Below are positions 29,878 through 38,301 of a DNA stretch of 62,936 nt, in pieces; position 1 is the first letter of the stretch; every line of letters starts with the position of its first letter. The notes below the pieces were generated by a model. That model made no database searches. It was not told where the DNA came from and saw only the letters and a list, made by a program, of their open reading frames with translations. Source of the stretch: Treponema sp. (lineage in GTDB: Bacteria; Spirochaetota; Spirochaetia; Treponematales; Breznakiellaceae). Both the position numbers and the translations under genes were made by a program. The stretch covers positions 1 through 62,936 of the forward strand of contig WRKT01000012.1 in assembly GCA_009777995.1 (NCBI GenBank), in the 5' to 3' direction.

Positions 29878-30831
29878 TCAAAATAAATGGCAGGCACAAA
29901 AATGCCCCTCTTCAACTTCCTTATACTCGGGGTCCCTCTCCGTACAGCGGGGCAGAACAGAATTACAACGCTTTGCAAAGCGGCAGCCGGGGGGTGGATC
30001 TATTGGAGAAGGAATATCACCCTCTATAATTACCTGTTCCCTTGCCCTTGCAAGCTTAGGATCAGGAATGGGTACCGAGGCCAGAAGCCCCTTTGTATAG
30101 GGGTGCAGGGGGTTTCTATAAATCTCCCTGCTATTACTAAACTCTACCATTTTTCCCAGATACATAACACCCACATTATCCGAAATATAACGAATCATAC
30201 TAAGGTCATGGGCTATAAAAAGGTAGGTAAGACCCCTCTCCTTCTGGAACTTTTTAAGCAGGTTTACCACCTGCGCCTGAATCGAAACATCTAAGGCTGA
30301 AATCGGCTCATCGCAAATAATAAACTCAGGCTCAAGAATTAGGGCCCTTGCTATGCAAATCCTCTGACGCTGCCCTCCTGAAAATTCATGGGGGTAACGG
30401 CCTATATGCTCTCTCTCTAGGCCCACCCGTTCCAGCATTTCACAGATCATTTCGATACGGTCGCCCTTTACATCATGGGCAATCAAGGGCTCTTCAAGAA
30501 TGCTCTTGATTGTCATTCGACCATTAAGAGACGAATAAGGGTCCTGAAAGATCATCTGCATACTGCGCCTATAGGGTTTTAACTGTCTTTCATTCATTTG
30601 GCTAATCTCTGTACCAAATAAGCGCACTTCCCCGGCCATCGGCCTATAAATCCGGCTGATTGTACGCGCTACCGTTGACTTACCACAGCCTGATTCCCCA
30701 ACAAGCCCCAGGGTCTGACCCTTTTCAATTTTCAAACTTACCTTGTCAACCGCTTTTACAAAGCTCCTTCTCTTACCTGTAACGGGAAAGTATTTTACCA
30801 AGTCATTTACTTCAAGTGCTAATTCACTCAT
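29878..30831 (-). CDS. oppF: Oligopeptide ABC transporter ATP-binding protein OppF
   Basis: A 317-aa ATPase with Walker A GLVGESGCGKSTVART, signature FSGGQRQRICIARAL, Walker B FIICDEPISALDVS and H-loop FIAHDLSM. The C-terminal oligopeptide-transporter domain has the cysteine cluster (GCRFAKRC, then LPRC) common in OppF. The start codon overlaps the oppD stop as ATGA. It forms a heterodimer with OppD under the OppBC channel. Confidence 0.92.
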   Translation of the reverse strand: MSELALEVNDLVKYFPVTGKRRSFVKAVDKVSLKIEKGQTLGLVGESGCGKSTVARTISRIYRPMAGEVRLFGTEISQMNERQLKPYRRSMQMIFQDPYSSLNGRMTIKSILEEPLIAHDVKGDRIEMICEMLERVGLEREHIGRYPHEFSGGQRQRICIARALILEPEFIICDEPISALDVSIQAQVVNLLKKFQKERGLTYLFIAHDLSMIRYISDNVGVMYLGKMVEFSNSREIYRNPLHPYTKGLLASVPIPDPKLARAREQVIIEGDIPSPIDPPPGCRFAKRCNSVLPRCTERDPEYKEVEEGHFCACHLF

Positions 30832-31844
30832 AATTTCCTGCCGTGGAAGGGATTATTTTCTGCAGGGGCTTCTTTATCGTGCAAAAAACAACAGGACAAG
30901 TGTCCTTCTCCGATATCATACTCCTGCGGCATTTCCGTATGACAGATATTCCTGGCATAGGGGCATCTCGGACAGAAGGGGCACCCGGCAGGGGGTTTTA
31001 GCATGTCCGGGGGGGAGCCCGGGATAGGATCAAGGGGGCTTTCCCTGTCCTGGTCAACCCTTGGGACTGCCGCCATGAGCCCGAGGGTATATGGGTGGGA
31101 CGGATTCCCGTAGATTTCTTCTGCGCTGCCCCTCTCAAGGATTTTCCCTCCGTACATCACCACGATTTTCGTGCAGATTTCTGCTACAACCCCAAGATCG
31201 TGGGTTATAAAAATGATGCCGATATTTGTGGCAATCTGTAATCCCTTTAAAAGCCTTATAATCTGGGCCTGTATAGTTACATCAAGAGCTGTTGTTGGTT
31301 CATCCGCAATTAAGATGTCAGGGCTGCAGGCTAAAGCCATCGCAATCATGACCCTCTGCCTCATTCCACCTGAAAATTCATGTGGATAAGAGTGATAACG
31401 CTTTTCAGGAGTCGGAATACGCACCTGATTAAAGAGGTCGATAACTTTTCTTTTTGCATCCGCATTACTCGTGCCGGGATTATGCTCCAAAAGGGATTCT
31501 GCCACCTGATCCCCTGCCTTCATAAGGGGGTTTAATGCAGTCATGGGATCCTGGAATATCATTGTTATCCTTGAACCCCGTATTTTGTTCAGCTCTGCGG
31601 TTTTTAGCTTTAAAAGATCACGGCCCTTATACATTGCACTTCCGCTATTTATAATTGCATTCCGGCCCAAAAGCTGTATCAGAGCCATGGAAGAAACAGA
31701 CTTTCCGCTGCCGCTCTCTCCCACTATTCCCATTACTTCTCCGCGCTTAAGCTCATAGCCAATGCCACGCACGGCTTGCACTTCCCCTGCTCTTGTTCTA
31801 AAGGAGACATCCAAATTGTTTACGCTTAGTATGGTCTCGTTCAT
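30828..31844 (-). CDS. oppD: Oligopeptide ABC transporter ATP-binding protein OppD
   Basis: A 338-aa ATPase with Walker A GIVGESGSGKSVSSMAL, signature FSGGMRQRVMIAMALAC, Walker B ILIADEPTTALDVT and H-loop FITHDLGV. The C-terminal cysteines GCPFCPRCPYARNIC may bind an iron-sulphur cluster or zinc, as proposed for this subfamily. It lies 12 bp after oppC and overlaps oppF. Confidence 0.92.
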   Translation of the reverse strand: MNETILSVNNLDVSFRTRAGEVQAVRGIGYELKRGEVMGIVGESGSGKSVSSMALIQLLGRNAIINSGSAMYKGRDLLKLKTAELNKIRGSRITMIFQDPMTALNPLMKAGDQVAESLLEHNPGTSNADAKRKVIDLFNQVRIPTPEKRYHSYPHEFSGGMRQRVMIAMALACSPDILIADEPTTALDVTIQAQIIRLLKGLQIATNIGIIFITHDLGVVAEICTKIVVMYGGKILERGSAEEIYGNPSHPYTLGLMAAVPRVDQDRESPLDPIPGSPPDMLKPPAGCPFCPRCPYARNICHTEMPQEYDIGEGHLSCCFLHDKEAPAENNPFHGRKL

Positions 31845-31856
31845 ATAATTGCAGCC

Positions 31857-32996
31857 TTAGGTTTTCGAGGATTTGGGATCAAGGGCAGTTCTTAAGCCGT
31901 CTCCCAGGAAGTTAAAACAGAACATGATTAAACAAATTGCAGCGGCAGGAAAAACAAGTTGATAGGGGGAGACCCTTAAGCTCCCAAGGGCATTATTGCA
32001 AAGAGTTCCAAGAGATGCCTGAGGTGCGGATACACCAAGGCCGATAAAGCTTAAAAAAGATTCCGTAAAAATGGCAGCCGGAATCTGCATTGTTATTGTT
32101 ACGATAATTGCTCCCATGGAATTGGGAATTAAGTGCTTAAAGAGTATTCTGAAAGTGGATGTGCCGATTGTCCTTGCAGCAAATACAAACTCCTGCTGTC
32201 TTAGGGACATAACTTGGGAACGTACAATTCGTGCCATGCCCACCCAAAATACCGAGCCCATCGCAATAACTATGCTTGTAAATCCGGTTGAATCGAGCAT
32301 CACCATAATCAGGATCACATAAAGAGTCAGCGGTATGGTACTGATTATATCAACAATCCTCATCATAAAAAGATCGACATTGCCGCCAAGGTAACCGGAA
32401 ATGCCGCCATAGACTACGCCAATAAAAAAGTTTACAAGGGTGGCAATTAAAGCTACCATAAGTGATATTCTTGTTCCGTGCATAACCCGCACAAGTATGT
32501 CACGGCCTAGAGCATCGGTACCAAAACGGTATAGCCTGTTTACAACATTTTGCCTGCCCTCACTGTTAACCAATACAGCAGGTATTTGCGCATAACTTAC
32601 ATGTAGACCCGGAATATTATAAGTGAAAATTCTTTGCTCTGTATCCTGTGCCAATGTACGATGGGTGTTACCTAGTTCCCCTTCTCGGCTAACTTCGATT
32701 AATGAAAAATTACTTGCAATATAGTAGAGTTGCCCTCCATGCATATGTGTTCCGATTACAGGCGGCAGGTTTACATATTGCAGATTCTGGGTCTCGTAGC
32801 CGTGGGAAGAAACCATAGGGCCAATTATTACGGTTATTATTAATATGATGATAACGATAAGACTTGCAATGGCTAACTTATTCGAAATTAACCTATAACT
32901 TACGTCTTTAAAGTATGTTGTTTGCTGTCCATGGATCTTTTCTTTAGCTCTTAAGTGTTCGGGCAGTGGTGCCCACTTGTCGTTATGAGTTGTCAA
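31857..32996 (-). CDS. oppC: Oligopeptide ABC transporter permease OppC
   Basis: A 379-aa inner-membrane permease. After the first membrane helix (LAIASLIVIIILIITVIIGP) there is a soluble insert of about 95 residues, then the conserved FGTDALGRDILVRVMHGTRI and five further helices, with an EAA-type loop at FVFAARTIGTSTFRILFKHL. Standard OppC is about 300 aa; the extra length is the external loop. It overlaps oppB by 14 bp. Confidence 0.9.
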   Translation of the reverse strand: MTTHNDKWAPLPEHLRAKEKIHGQQTTYFKDVSYRLISNKLAIASLIVIIILIITVIIGPMVSSHGYETQNLQYVNLPPVIGTHMHGGQLYYIASNFSLIEVSREGELGNTHRTLAQDTEQRIFTYNIPGLHVSYAQIPAVLVNSEGRQNVVNRLYRFGTDALGRDILVRVMHGTRISLMVALIATLVNFFIGVVYGGISGYLGGNVDLFMMRIVDIISTIPLTLYVILIMVMLDSTGFTSIVIAMGSVFWVGMARIVRSQVMSLRQQEFVFAARTIGTSTFRILFKHLIPNSMGAIIVTITMQIPAAIFTESFLSFIGLGVSAPQASLGTLCNNALGSLRVSPYQLVFPAAAICLIMFCFNFLGDGLRTALDPKSSKT

Positions 32997-33906
32997 CCTT
33001 AATCCTCGGATCTATTACTACATAAAGCAAATCCACAATAAAAACCATGGAAACCAAAAGAGTACAGTAAAACATTGTCATTCCCATTATTGTGGGATAA
33101 TCACGGTTTTGAATCGAATCAACAAAGTGTCCGCCTATGCCGGGGATTGCGAATATGCGCTCAATTGCAAAAGAACCTGTTATAAGTCCTGCGATAAGGG
33201 GACCCAAAACCGTTACGACAGGCAGCAGGGCATTCCGCAAAGCATGCTTCCAAATAACCTTGCTCTCGGGCAGGCCCTTAGCCCTTGCTGTGCGGATATA
33301 GTCCTGGTTCATTACATCCATAAGGCTCGACCTTGTAAGACGGGTAAGAAAAGCTATGGAATAAGCTACAAGGGCAAAAACAGGCAAAATGAATGCCCTG
33401 CCTGATTCGAGGCCTATGGAAGGCACCCACCGCAACTGCATCGCAAAAATGTAAAGCAATACCGTGGCCATTATAAATGAAGGGACAGAGACCCCGATTG
33501 TTGCAAGGGCCATTGTAAGACCGTCCTGCCACTTATTATTTTTTAAGGCAGCATAAATACCCAAAGGTATGCTCACCGATACTATCACTAAAATCGAGTA
33601 GAGGGCTAACTGTGCAGTTGTCGGCAAACCCCTTGAAATTAATTCCGACACAGTCATTCCTTGGTATTTAAGGGAAGGTCCAAGATCACCTTGAAGCAGA
33701 TCTCCCATATACCTTGCATACTGCACATGGGTGGGATCGTTCATCCGGTACTTTTCCTGAATGGCAGCAAGCACCATTGGCTGCACATTCTCTAATGAAT
33801 TAAAAGGACTGCCCGGAATGGAATGCATCATAAAGAATGTTATGGTTGCTACGATATAGAGTGTCAGAACCATCAGAACCATTCTTTTGAGGACATACTT
33901 AAGCAA
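32983..33906 (-). CDS. oppB: Oligopeptide ABC transporter permease OppB
   Basis: A 307-aa permease with six membrane helices. Diagnostic segments are FFMMHSIPGSPF near the N-terminus, LGPSLKYQGMTVSELI, and the EAA-type loop QDYIRTARAKGLPESKVIWK, ending IDLLYVVIDPRIKVD. The start is TTG 33906, 8 nt after GGGAG, and overlaps the cinA stop by 8 bp. First gene of the opp set, probably transcribed from far upstream since no promoter is visible. Confidence 0.92.
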   Translation of the reverse strand: MLKYVLKRMVLMVLTLYIVATITFFMMHSIPGSPFNSLENVQPMVLAAIQEKYRMNDPTHVQYARYMGDLLQGDLGPSLKYQGMTVSELISRGLPTTAQLALYSILVIVSVSIPLGIYAALKNNKWQDGLTMALATIGVSVPSFIMATVLLYIFAMQLRWVPSIGLESGRAFILPVFALVAYSIAFLTRLTRSSLMDVMNQDYIRTARAKGLPESKVIWKHALRNALLPVVTVLGPLIAGLITGSFAIERIFAIPGIGGHFVDSIQNRDYPTIMGMTMFYCTLLVSMVFIVDLLYVVIDPRIKVDNS

Positions 33907-34408
33907 TGTGTATACTCCCTAAAGCAAAATCTTTTATTAATTGAAGAGCTGTAATTGCAGCCGCTCTTCGTATTTCGTTTCTTAAGCCTTTGAAAAAATA
34001 TTCCCTATCTTCAAAGTATAATTGCCCTGCCTTAAAACTTGCAAGTCCCATAAAGACTGTGCCCACCTTCTTACCGGAGCCATCCCCCTCGGGTCCTGCA
34101 AGGCCTGTAATTGAAACAGCAATGTCAGCTCCGCTTTTTTCCAGGGCTCCCTTTGCCATTGCAAGGGCAGTCTCTCTGCTTACAGGGCCATGCTTTTTTA
34201 AGAGTTCTTCCTCTACCCCAAGCATCTTCCTCTTTGCATCATTTGTATAACATACGAAGGAACCCCAAAAAGCATTTGAGGCACCCGGGATACTTGCCAA
34301 AATTTCTCCTGCAAGGCCTCCGGTACAGGACTCTGCAAGAACGACCTTCTTCTTCTCAGCAATAAGGCCCTGTATTAAATTTTCAATCGCCGGTTCTTTG
34401 GAGTTCAG
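33899..34408 (-). CDS. CinA-family nicotinamide-nucleotide amidohydrolase (probable CUG start)
   Basis: A stand-alone C-terminal CinA domain (PncC type), predicted to convert NMN to nicotinate mononucleotide and ammonia. Conserved blocks are AESCTGGLAGEILASIPGAS, FVCYTNDAKRKMLGV and ADIAVSITGLAGPEGD. The first ATG (34300) would delete the AESCTGG block. In frame there is no ATG, GTG or TTG before the preceding TAA. CTG 34408 lies 9 nt after GAGG and would give 169 aa, the usual length. An ATT at 34387 is the other candidate. It overlaps the bactofilin gene. Confidence 0.85.
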   Translation of the reverse strand: MNSKEPAIENLIQGLIAEKKKVVLAESCTGGLAGEILASIPGASNAFWGSFVCYTNDAKRKMLGVEEELLKKHGPVSRETALAMAKGALEKSGADIAVSITGLAGPEGDGSGKKVGTVFMGLASFKAGQLYFEDREYFFKGLRNEIRRAAAITALQLIKDFALGSIHIA

Positions 34409-34805
34409 CTTTTATTTCCTCGGTAGGACGGGAGAAGATTTCTACATCCTTACTTATGCCTGTCATACTGCACTGTCCCTCGAAGAGGACGCCGTCTGCA
34501 ATACGCAGTCTTGAAGCTGTTAAATCACCCTTAACCTCGGCACCCGGGAATAGATCGATTTTATCGGTTGCGCGAACTGTCCCAATTACTGTTCCATATA
34601 CCAATAGAGAAGTTACAGAAATACTTTCTGCTTCTACGAAAGCTCCCTTATCAACAATCAGGTCTCCCATAGCCTGAATGCTGCCCTTAAACTTCCCCTT
34701 TATACATAATGATTCTGTGAACCGTAAAAGGCCGTTAAAATCGGTACCGGTTCCCAGAACCACAAGTTTGTTTATACTCTTCTTCTTCCCGTTATTTTTT
34801 GCCAT
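34383..34805 (-). CDS. Bactofilin
   Basis: A 140-aa cytoskeletal protein of the bactofilin (CcmA/DUF583) family. The core LLRFTESLCIKGKFKGSI, then GDLIVDKGAFVEAESISVTS and GTVRATDKIDLFPGAEVKGD, shows the short repeats of a right-handed beta-helix that polymerises without nucleotide. Both ends are short and polar. In spirochaetes bactofilins affect cell shape and envelope organisation. It lies 18 bp after the response regulator gene. Confidence 0.92.
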   Translation of the reverse strand: MAKNNGKKKSINKLVVLGTGTDFNGLLRFTESLCIKGKFKGSIQAMGDLIVDKGAFVEAESISVTSLLVYGTVIGTVRATDKIDLFPGAEVKGDLTASRLRIADGVLFEGQCSMTGISKDVEIFSRPTEEIKAELQRTGD

Positions 34806-34823
34806 GGGAATAGTCTGCTCCTC

Positions 34824-35522
34824 TTATTCCATATTCTTACGAATATGCGTTTCCAACATTGGTAGATCTATCTCGTTTTTCTTAAGCATTTCCCATTCTG
34901 CGATGGTCTTTTCAATCCTTGCATCCAACTCATCCACCTGCCTGCGAACCAATTTTGACTTTTCTTTTACTAATTTAAAAGTCTTTTTGGTTTCAGCAGT
35001 CTCGCCGGAGCCGCTTATGGCTGAAATCGCCGCATCAAGCTCATCAATATTGGTCATAAAGTCTTGTAAATGCTTCTTCATGTCAGATGATAGCTCTTCT
35101 GCAAGGTTTAAACGCGATTCTCTTGCCACTATTTGTGCAAAAAGTTCACGATTTCTTAAAACTGCCCTGATTCTTGCTAAAACTTCAGCGAAATTGAAAG
35201 GTTTTGTAATATAATCGTCAACACCAAGCTCAAATCCTTCAACCTTATCCTTTACATCGTCTAAGGCAGAAAACATTACTATGGGAATCCCCTTATATTT
35301 CGGGTCTTTTTTTAGGATTTTTGTCACTTCCCAACCGGTCATTTTAGGCATTATATTGTCTAAAAGAATGAGATCGGGCATAAATTGCTTCACTTTCTCA
35401 AGGGCCTGCACACCATCACTTGCCATTTCCACCGAAAAGCCCAGTTTAGACAGCATTACATCGAAAAAATCTAAATTTATCGTTTCATCATCAACAATTA
35501 ATATCTTTTTTTGGTTGTTCAT
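34824..35522 (-). CDS. Response regulator with helical output region
   Basis: A 232-aa protein. Residues 1-125 form a receiver domain: KKILIVDDETINLDFF with the acidic pair, phospho-acceptor Asp in FMPDLILLDNIMPKMTGWEV, a Thr/Ser switch position at VMFSALDD, and Lys in YITKPFNF. The rest is not a DNA-binding domain but a long coiled coil (AEELSSDMKKHLQDFMTNID then KLVKEKSKLVRRQVDELDAR). It may act by dimerisation or on a partner protein. No histidine kinase is nearby; the next gene encodes bactofilin. Confidence 0.85.
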   Translation of the reverse strand: MNNQKKILIVDDETINLDFFDVMLSKLGFSVEMASDGVQALEKVKQFMPDLILLDNIMPKMTGWEVTKILKKDPKYKGIPIVMFSALDDVKDKVEGFELGVDDYITKPFNFAEVLARIRAVLRNRELFAQIVARESRLNLAEELSSDMKKHLQDFMTNIDELDAAISAISGSGETAETKKTFKLVKEKSKLVRRQVDELDARIEKTIAEWEMLKKNEIDLPMLETHIRKNME

Positions 35523-35544
35523 GGAAAACCTTCCCTTTTAAGGT

Positions 35545-37224
35545 TTATTTCTTTTTTAAAGAGCCTTTTGATGAGTGCATTATATATCGTATCAACCCAA
35601 ATAGCAACATAACAATGGCCGAGAAGGTAAAGAATTTGCCAAGATAGTCACCATAAAGGGTATAAATCCTGTTGCGGCTCATAATAGGCACTTCAACAAT
35701 AAGAGCTGCCTCAGTAAAAGGCTCAGCCATTGAGAGAATCCTCCCGTTGGGGTCTATTGCCGCTGTTTGACCTGATGCCGTTGATCTTACCGTAGACCTG
35801 CGATTCTCCACCGACCTGAAAACCGCCATGCTAAGGTGCTGCATTTGCGCAGGAAGACTATTTGCCCAGGCATCGTTTGAAAGGTTTACAAAGAGATCGG
35901 CACCGTTTAGTACAAAATTACGTCCAAGATATCCAAATGTGTCTTCAAAGCATATTGGAGTGGAAAATCTTACTCCGTTTACTTCAAAAACTGTTGCTTC
36001 ACTGCCCTTTACCCAAAAGTGTGTGTCTGCATCAATAAGAGCCTGTCGTATTCTAGGGAATTGTGTATAGGGGAAATGCTCTGTAAAGGGAACGAGGTGG
36101 AGCTTCCTGTAAATATCTGTAATTCCTCCCTTTTCAAACAGTAAAACGGCATTATAGTTTACCATGTTGAATACATCCGGATCGGGGTTTAAAATCGGGT
36201 CCCTTCTTCCATCATCATTTCCTATGATGAAGGGAACATCATGACTTGCAAGGAACGATAAAAAATCGCTTACCAAAAGCCAGTAAGACCTGCTTGGTCT
36301 ATATGTTGTATGCCAGTGAACCATTGGCACGAAGGCTGTTTCTGACCAGACAACCAGGTCTAAATCGGGATGAGATGCAATGGCAGAATCTGAAAGGCGA
36401 GATAAAATGTTGAAATCTTCCCTATAATCTTCTACCGGATTATCACTATGATACGGCAGCCAGGGGTCTGTATTGTGCTGGATTAACGCCGCCTTAAAAC
36501 TAGGAGCCTCGGAATAATCGATGCGCGATGCAAAACCGTAGATGATTGTAAATGTTAAGAAGCCGGCCCAGATGACAGCAGGTATTTTTTCTTTTAAGAA
36601 AAAGGTTTTTAGCTTTATTCCGAGTCCTCTAATTCCGGTTTCGGGTTTATATCCTATAAGTGCCGCCGCAAGATAGGCAGATGGAAATACTACCAGAGCA
36701 GATACGCCCCATACACCTGTAATATCAGCAATTTGGATGATCGGGAGCATATTCCATTGGGAATATCCTGCTATTCCGTAGGAATATCCTAAAAAGCCAA
36801 GGGTGCGCAGGTATTCATAAGCCATCCAAAAGAGAAATTGAAGGATATAGCCGCGGTTCGGGAAGAACTGCACTGAAAGTCTTAGGAAAAAAAAGAGAAC
36901 TGCCATATAGACCATGTAGATCGAGCCTACGATAAGGCCTGCAAGCGGATGATAGACAGTTAACCAATAATTGAAAAGCCCGTAGGCTGCATATCCATAA
37001 AGAGCTCCCCAGACGATGGAGATTATAGGTCCGACTCGACGGATCATCCAAAATACCGGGATAAATGCTATCCATGCGAGTAGGGGAAGGCCGTTTGTAA
37101 AAATTAAGTTTGGAAAAGATGCCGCAAAGAGTATAGAACCTGCCGCAATTGCAATCAGATTCTGTATGGTCGGCAGGAATCTGCTCTCTTTAGTTAAAGT
37201 TTCAGTTATCTTTCTTTTTTTCAC
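35545..37224 (-). CDS. lnt: Apolipoprotein N-acyltransferase Lnt
   Basis: A 559-aa inner-membrane enzyme that adds the third acyl chain to lipoproteins. The N-terminal half has about seven hydrophobic helices; the nitrilase-type domain carries the triad E295 (WSETAFVP), K374 (YRKLHLVPFTEH) and C425 (TPICFEDTFG). A final helix (FFTFSAIVMLLFGLIRYI) closes it. The start GTG 37224 overlaps the HU gene by 23 bp and its ribosome site is weak, so a slightly later start is possible. Its presence agrees with the many lipoproteins in this window. Confidence 0.93.
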   Translation of the reverse strand: MKKRKITETLTKESRFLPTIQNLIAIAAGSILFAASFPNLIFTNGLPLLAWIAFIPVFWMIRRVGPIISIVWGALYGYAAYGLFNYWLTVYHPLAGLIVGSIYMVYMAVLFFFLRLSVQFFPNRGYILQFLFWMAYEYLRTLGFLGYSYGIAGYSQWNMLPIIQIADITGVWGVSALVVFPSAYLAAALIGYKPETGIRGLGIKLKTFFLKEKIPAVIWAGFLTFTIIYGFASRIDYSEAPSFKAALIQHNTDPWLPYHSDNPVEDYREDFNILSRLSDSAIASHPDLDLVVWSETAFVPMVHWHTTYRPSRSYWLLVSDFLSFLASHDVPFIIGNDDGRRDPILNPDPDVFNMVNYNAVLLFEKGGITDIYRKLHLVPFTEHFPYTQFPRIRQALIDADTHFWVKGSEATVFEVNGVRFSTPICFEDTFGYLGRNFVLNGADLFVNLSNDAWANSLPAQMQHLSMAVFRSVENRRSTVRSTASGQTAAIDPNGRILSMAEPFTEAALIVEVPIMSRNRIYTLYGDYLGKFFTFSAIVMLLFGLIRYIMHSSKGSLKKK

Positions 37225-37531
37225 CTTTTAAAACCCAGACATCCTGCTTTAATTCCCTCCCTGCCCTGAAAGCTGCAATCCCATGGGCTGTAACGGATAC
37301 AATTTCCCCGGTCTTTGGGTTCCTGGCTCTCTCGCGCCCCTTTCTTATTTTTACTTCAAAAGTACCAAAACCTCTTAATTCTACGATTTTATCCAACACA
37401 AGAGCATTTTTTATTTCTTCGATGAATAGATCTACGACCTTCTGTATGTCTTTACGATCCGTGCTGACTTTACCGTAAATTGCATCTACGATATCTGCTT
37501 TGGAAACCTTGCTTATACCGTCAGCCTTCAT
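37202..37531 (-). CDS. HU/IHF-family DNA-binding protein
   Basis: A 109-aa histone-like protein. SKADIVDAIYGKV, ELRGFGTFEVKIRKGRERARNPKTG and HGIAAFRAGRELK match the HU fold with its DNA-clasping beta arm (RNPKTGE). It has a 9-residue N-terminal and a 12-residue lysine-rich C-terminal extension compared with a 90-aa HU. It lies 15 bp after rpsT and overlaps lnt. Confidence 0.9.
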   Translation of the reverse strand: MKADGISKVSKADIVDAIYGKVSTDRKDIQKVVDLFIEEIKNALVLDKIVELRGFGTFEVKIRKGRERARNPKTGEIVSVTAHGIAAFRAGRELKQDVWVLKGEKKKDN

Positions 37532-37546
37532 TTGACTTTTGTGTTT

Positions 37547-37837
37547 TTATTGAGCGGCTTTGATAGAGTTAAACAGGCGCTGCATCCTGGATTTCTTCCT
37601 GGCTGCGGTATTTTTCTTGATGATTCCCTTCTGTGCTGCGGTATCTATCTTCTTTATCATGTCCTTTAAGGCTGTTTCTGCTCCCTGTACTTCAACCGGG
37701 TTACGTCCTGCCTTTTGTGCAAGAACCACGAATTTCTTTGCACTGGTTCTTACGGAAGACTTAACTGATTTATTTCTGAGCCTGCGCTCCTCACTCTGCC
37801 TATGCCGCTTTTGGGCGGACGACTTCTTCTTCGCCAA
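37547..37837 (-). CDS. rpsT: 30S ribosomal protein bS20
   Basis: A 96-aa basic helical ribosomal protein. AKKKSSAQKRHRQSEERRLR and NKSVKSSVRTSAKKF are characteristic, as is the end GIIKKNTAARKKSRMQRLFN. It follows the 56-aa zinc-ribbon gene by 20 bp, with GGAGG ahead of the ATG. Confidence 0.95.
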   Translation of the reverse strand: MAKKKSSAQKRHRQSEERRLRNKSVKSSVRTSAKKFVVLAQKAGRNPVEVQGAETALKDMIKKIDTAAQKGIIKKNTAARKKSRMQRLFNSIKAAQ

Positions 37838-37857
37838 ATGTATCCTCCACTAATATC

Positions 37858-38028
37858 TTATTTAAAGTCCGATGGACGGCGTTCTATATGCTTGCACTTC
37901 TCACATTCGGCATGGTTTTTCACCTTTCCCTTCTCAAAAAGGGTCTTCATTTTAACTTCGCCGCCGCATGAGCAAAAGAATTTCTGGGTAGAACTTGAAG
38001 TTCGTGAGTTTTTACTTGCTTGTCCCAT
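37858..38028 (-). CDS. 56-aa zinc-ribbon miniprotein
   Basis: A small ORF with AGGAG 8 nt before ATG 38028. The product starts MGQASKNSRTSSSTQKFFCS and has CSCGG in the middle, then CEKCKHIERRPSDFK at the end. Four cysteines as CxC and CxxC, 24 residues apart, suggest one zinc ribbon. It is first in the rpsT-HU-lnt run. I do not know its function; basic charge and position beside rpsT allow a ribosome-linked role (inference). Confidence 0.75.
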   Translation of the reverse strand: MGQASKNSRTSSSTQKFFCSCGGEVKMKTLFEKGKVKNHAECEKCKHIERRPSDFK

Positions 38029-38050
38029 GGTATTTCTCCTTAATTGGAGG

Positions 38051-38077
38051 ATAGTATGATTTTCGCTGGTGTGTCAA
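38051..38077 (-). promoter_or_regulatory. Candidate promoter for zinc-ribbon/rpsT/HU/lnt run
   Basis: On the minus strand TTGACA (38077-38072) and TACTAT (38056-38051) with a 15-nt spacer, about 23 nt before the 56-aa ORF. The -35 box overlaps the arm of the first palindrome at 38075. The short spacer makes this tentative. Confidence 0.45.
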
Positions 38078-38210
38078 GTTATCCCGGCTATAGGCCGGGA
38101 TAACTTGGCTCTTCGGGTCAACTGCTCCATGCTAAAGCATGGAGCAGTTGGCTCTCAGGACTACCGGCTTGCGCCGTTAGTCCTTCGGGTCAACTGCTCT
38201 ATGCTCAGGG
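38075..38210. repeat. Array of three palindromes with a 23-bp direct repeat
   Basis: Hairpin 1 (38075-38107): perfect 14-bp stem CAAGTTATCCCGGC, 5-nt loop. Hairpin 2 (38119-38150): perfect 14-bp stem CAACTGCTCCATGC, 4-nt loop. Hairpin 3 (38158-38183): 11-bp stem GGACTACCGGC with one mismatch, 4-nt loop. The 23 bp before and in hairpin 2 (from CTTCGGGTCAACTGCT at 38111) recur at 38183 with one mismatch. GGCTC follows hairpins 1 and 2. No ORF here looks real. Confidence 0.85.
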
Positions 38211-38301
38211 TCTTAGATGCCGATAAATTTAACAAAAAGCAAGTATTTTTTTTAACACTTTGCAAGTATTTTGAGATGATATTTTCTCGATACTTATGTT
38301 T

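Noticed and set aside
31857..32996. Large external insert in OppC as a novelty
   Set aside because: Long loops between the first helix and FGTDxLGRD are known in many OppC proteins.
38029..38301. CRISPR array
   Set aside because: Units are palindromes of different sequence and length, not identical direct repeats with unique spacers, and no cas gene is present.
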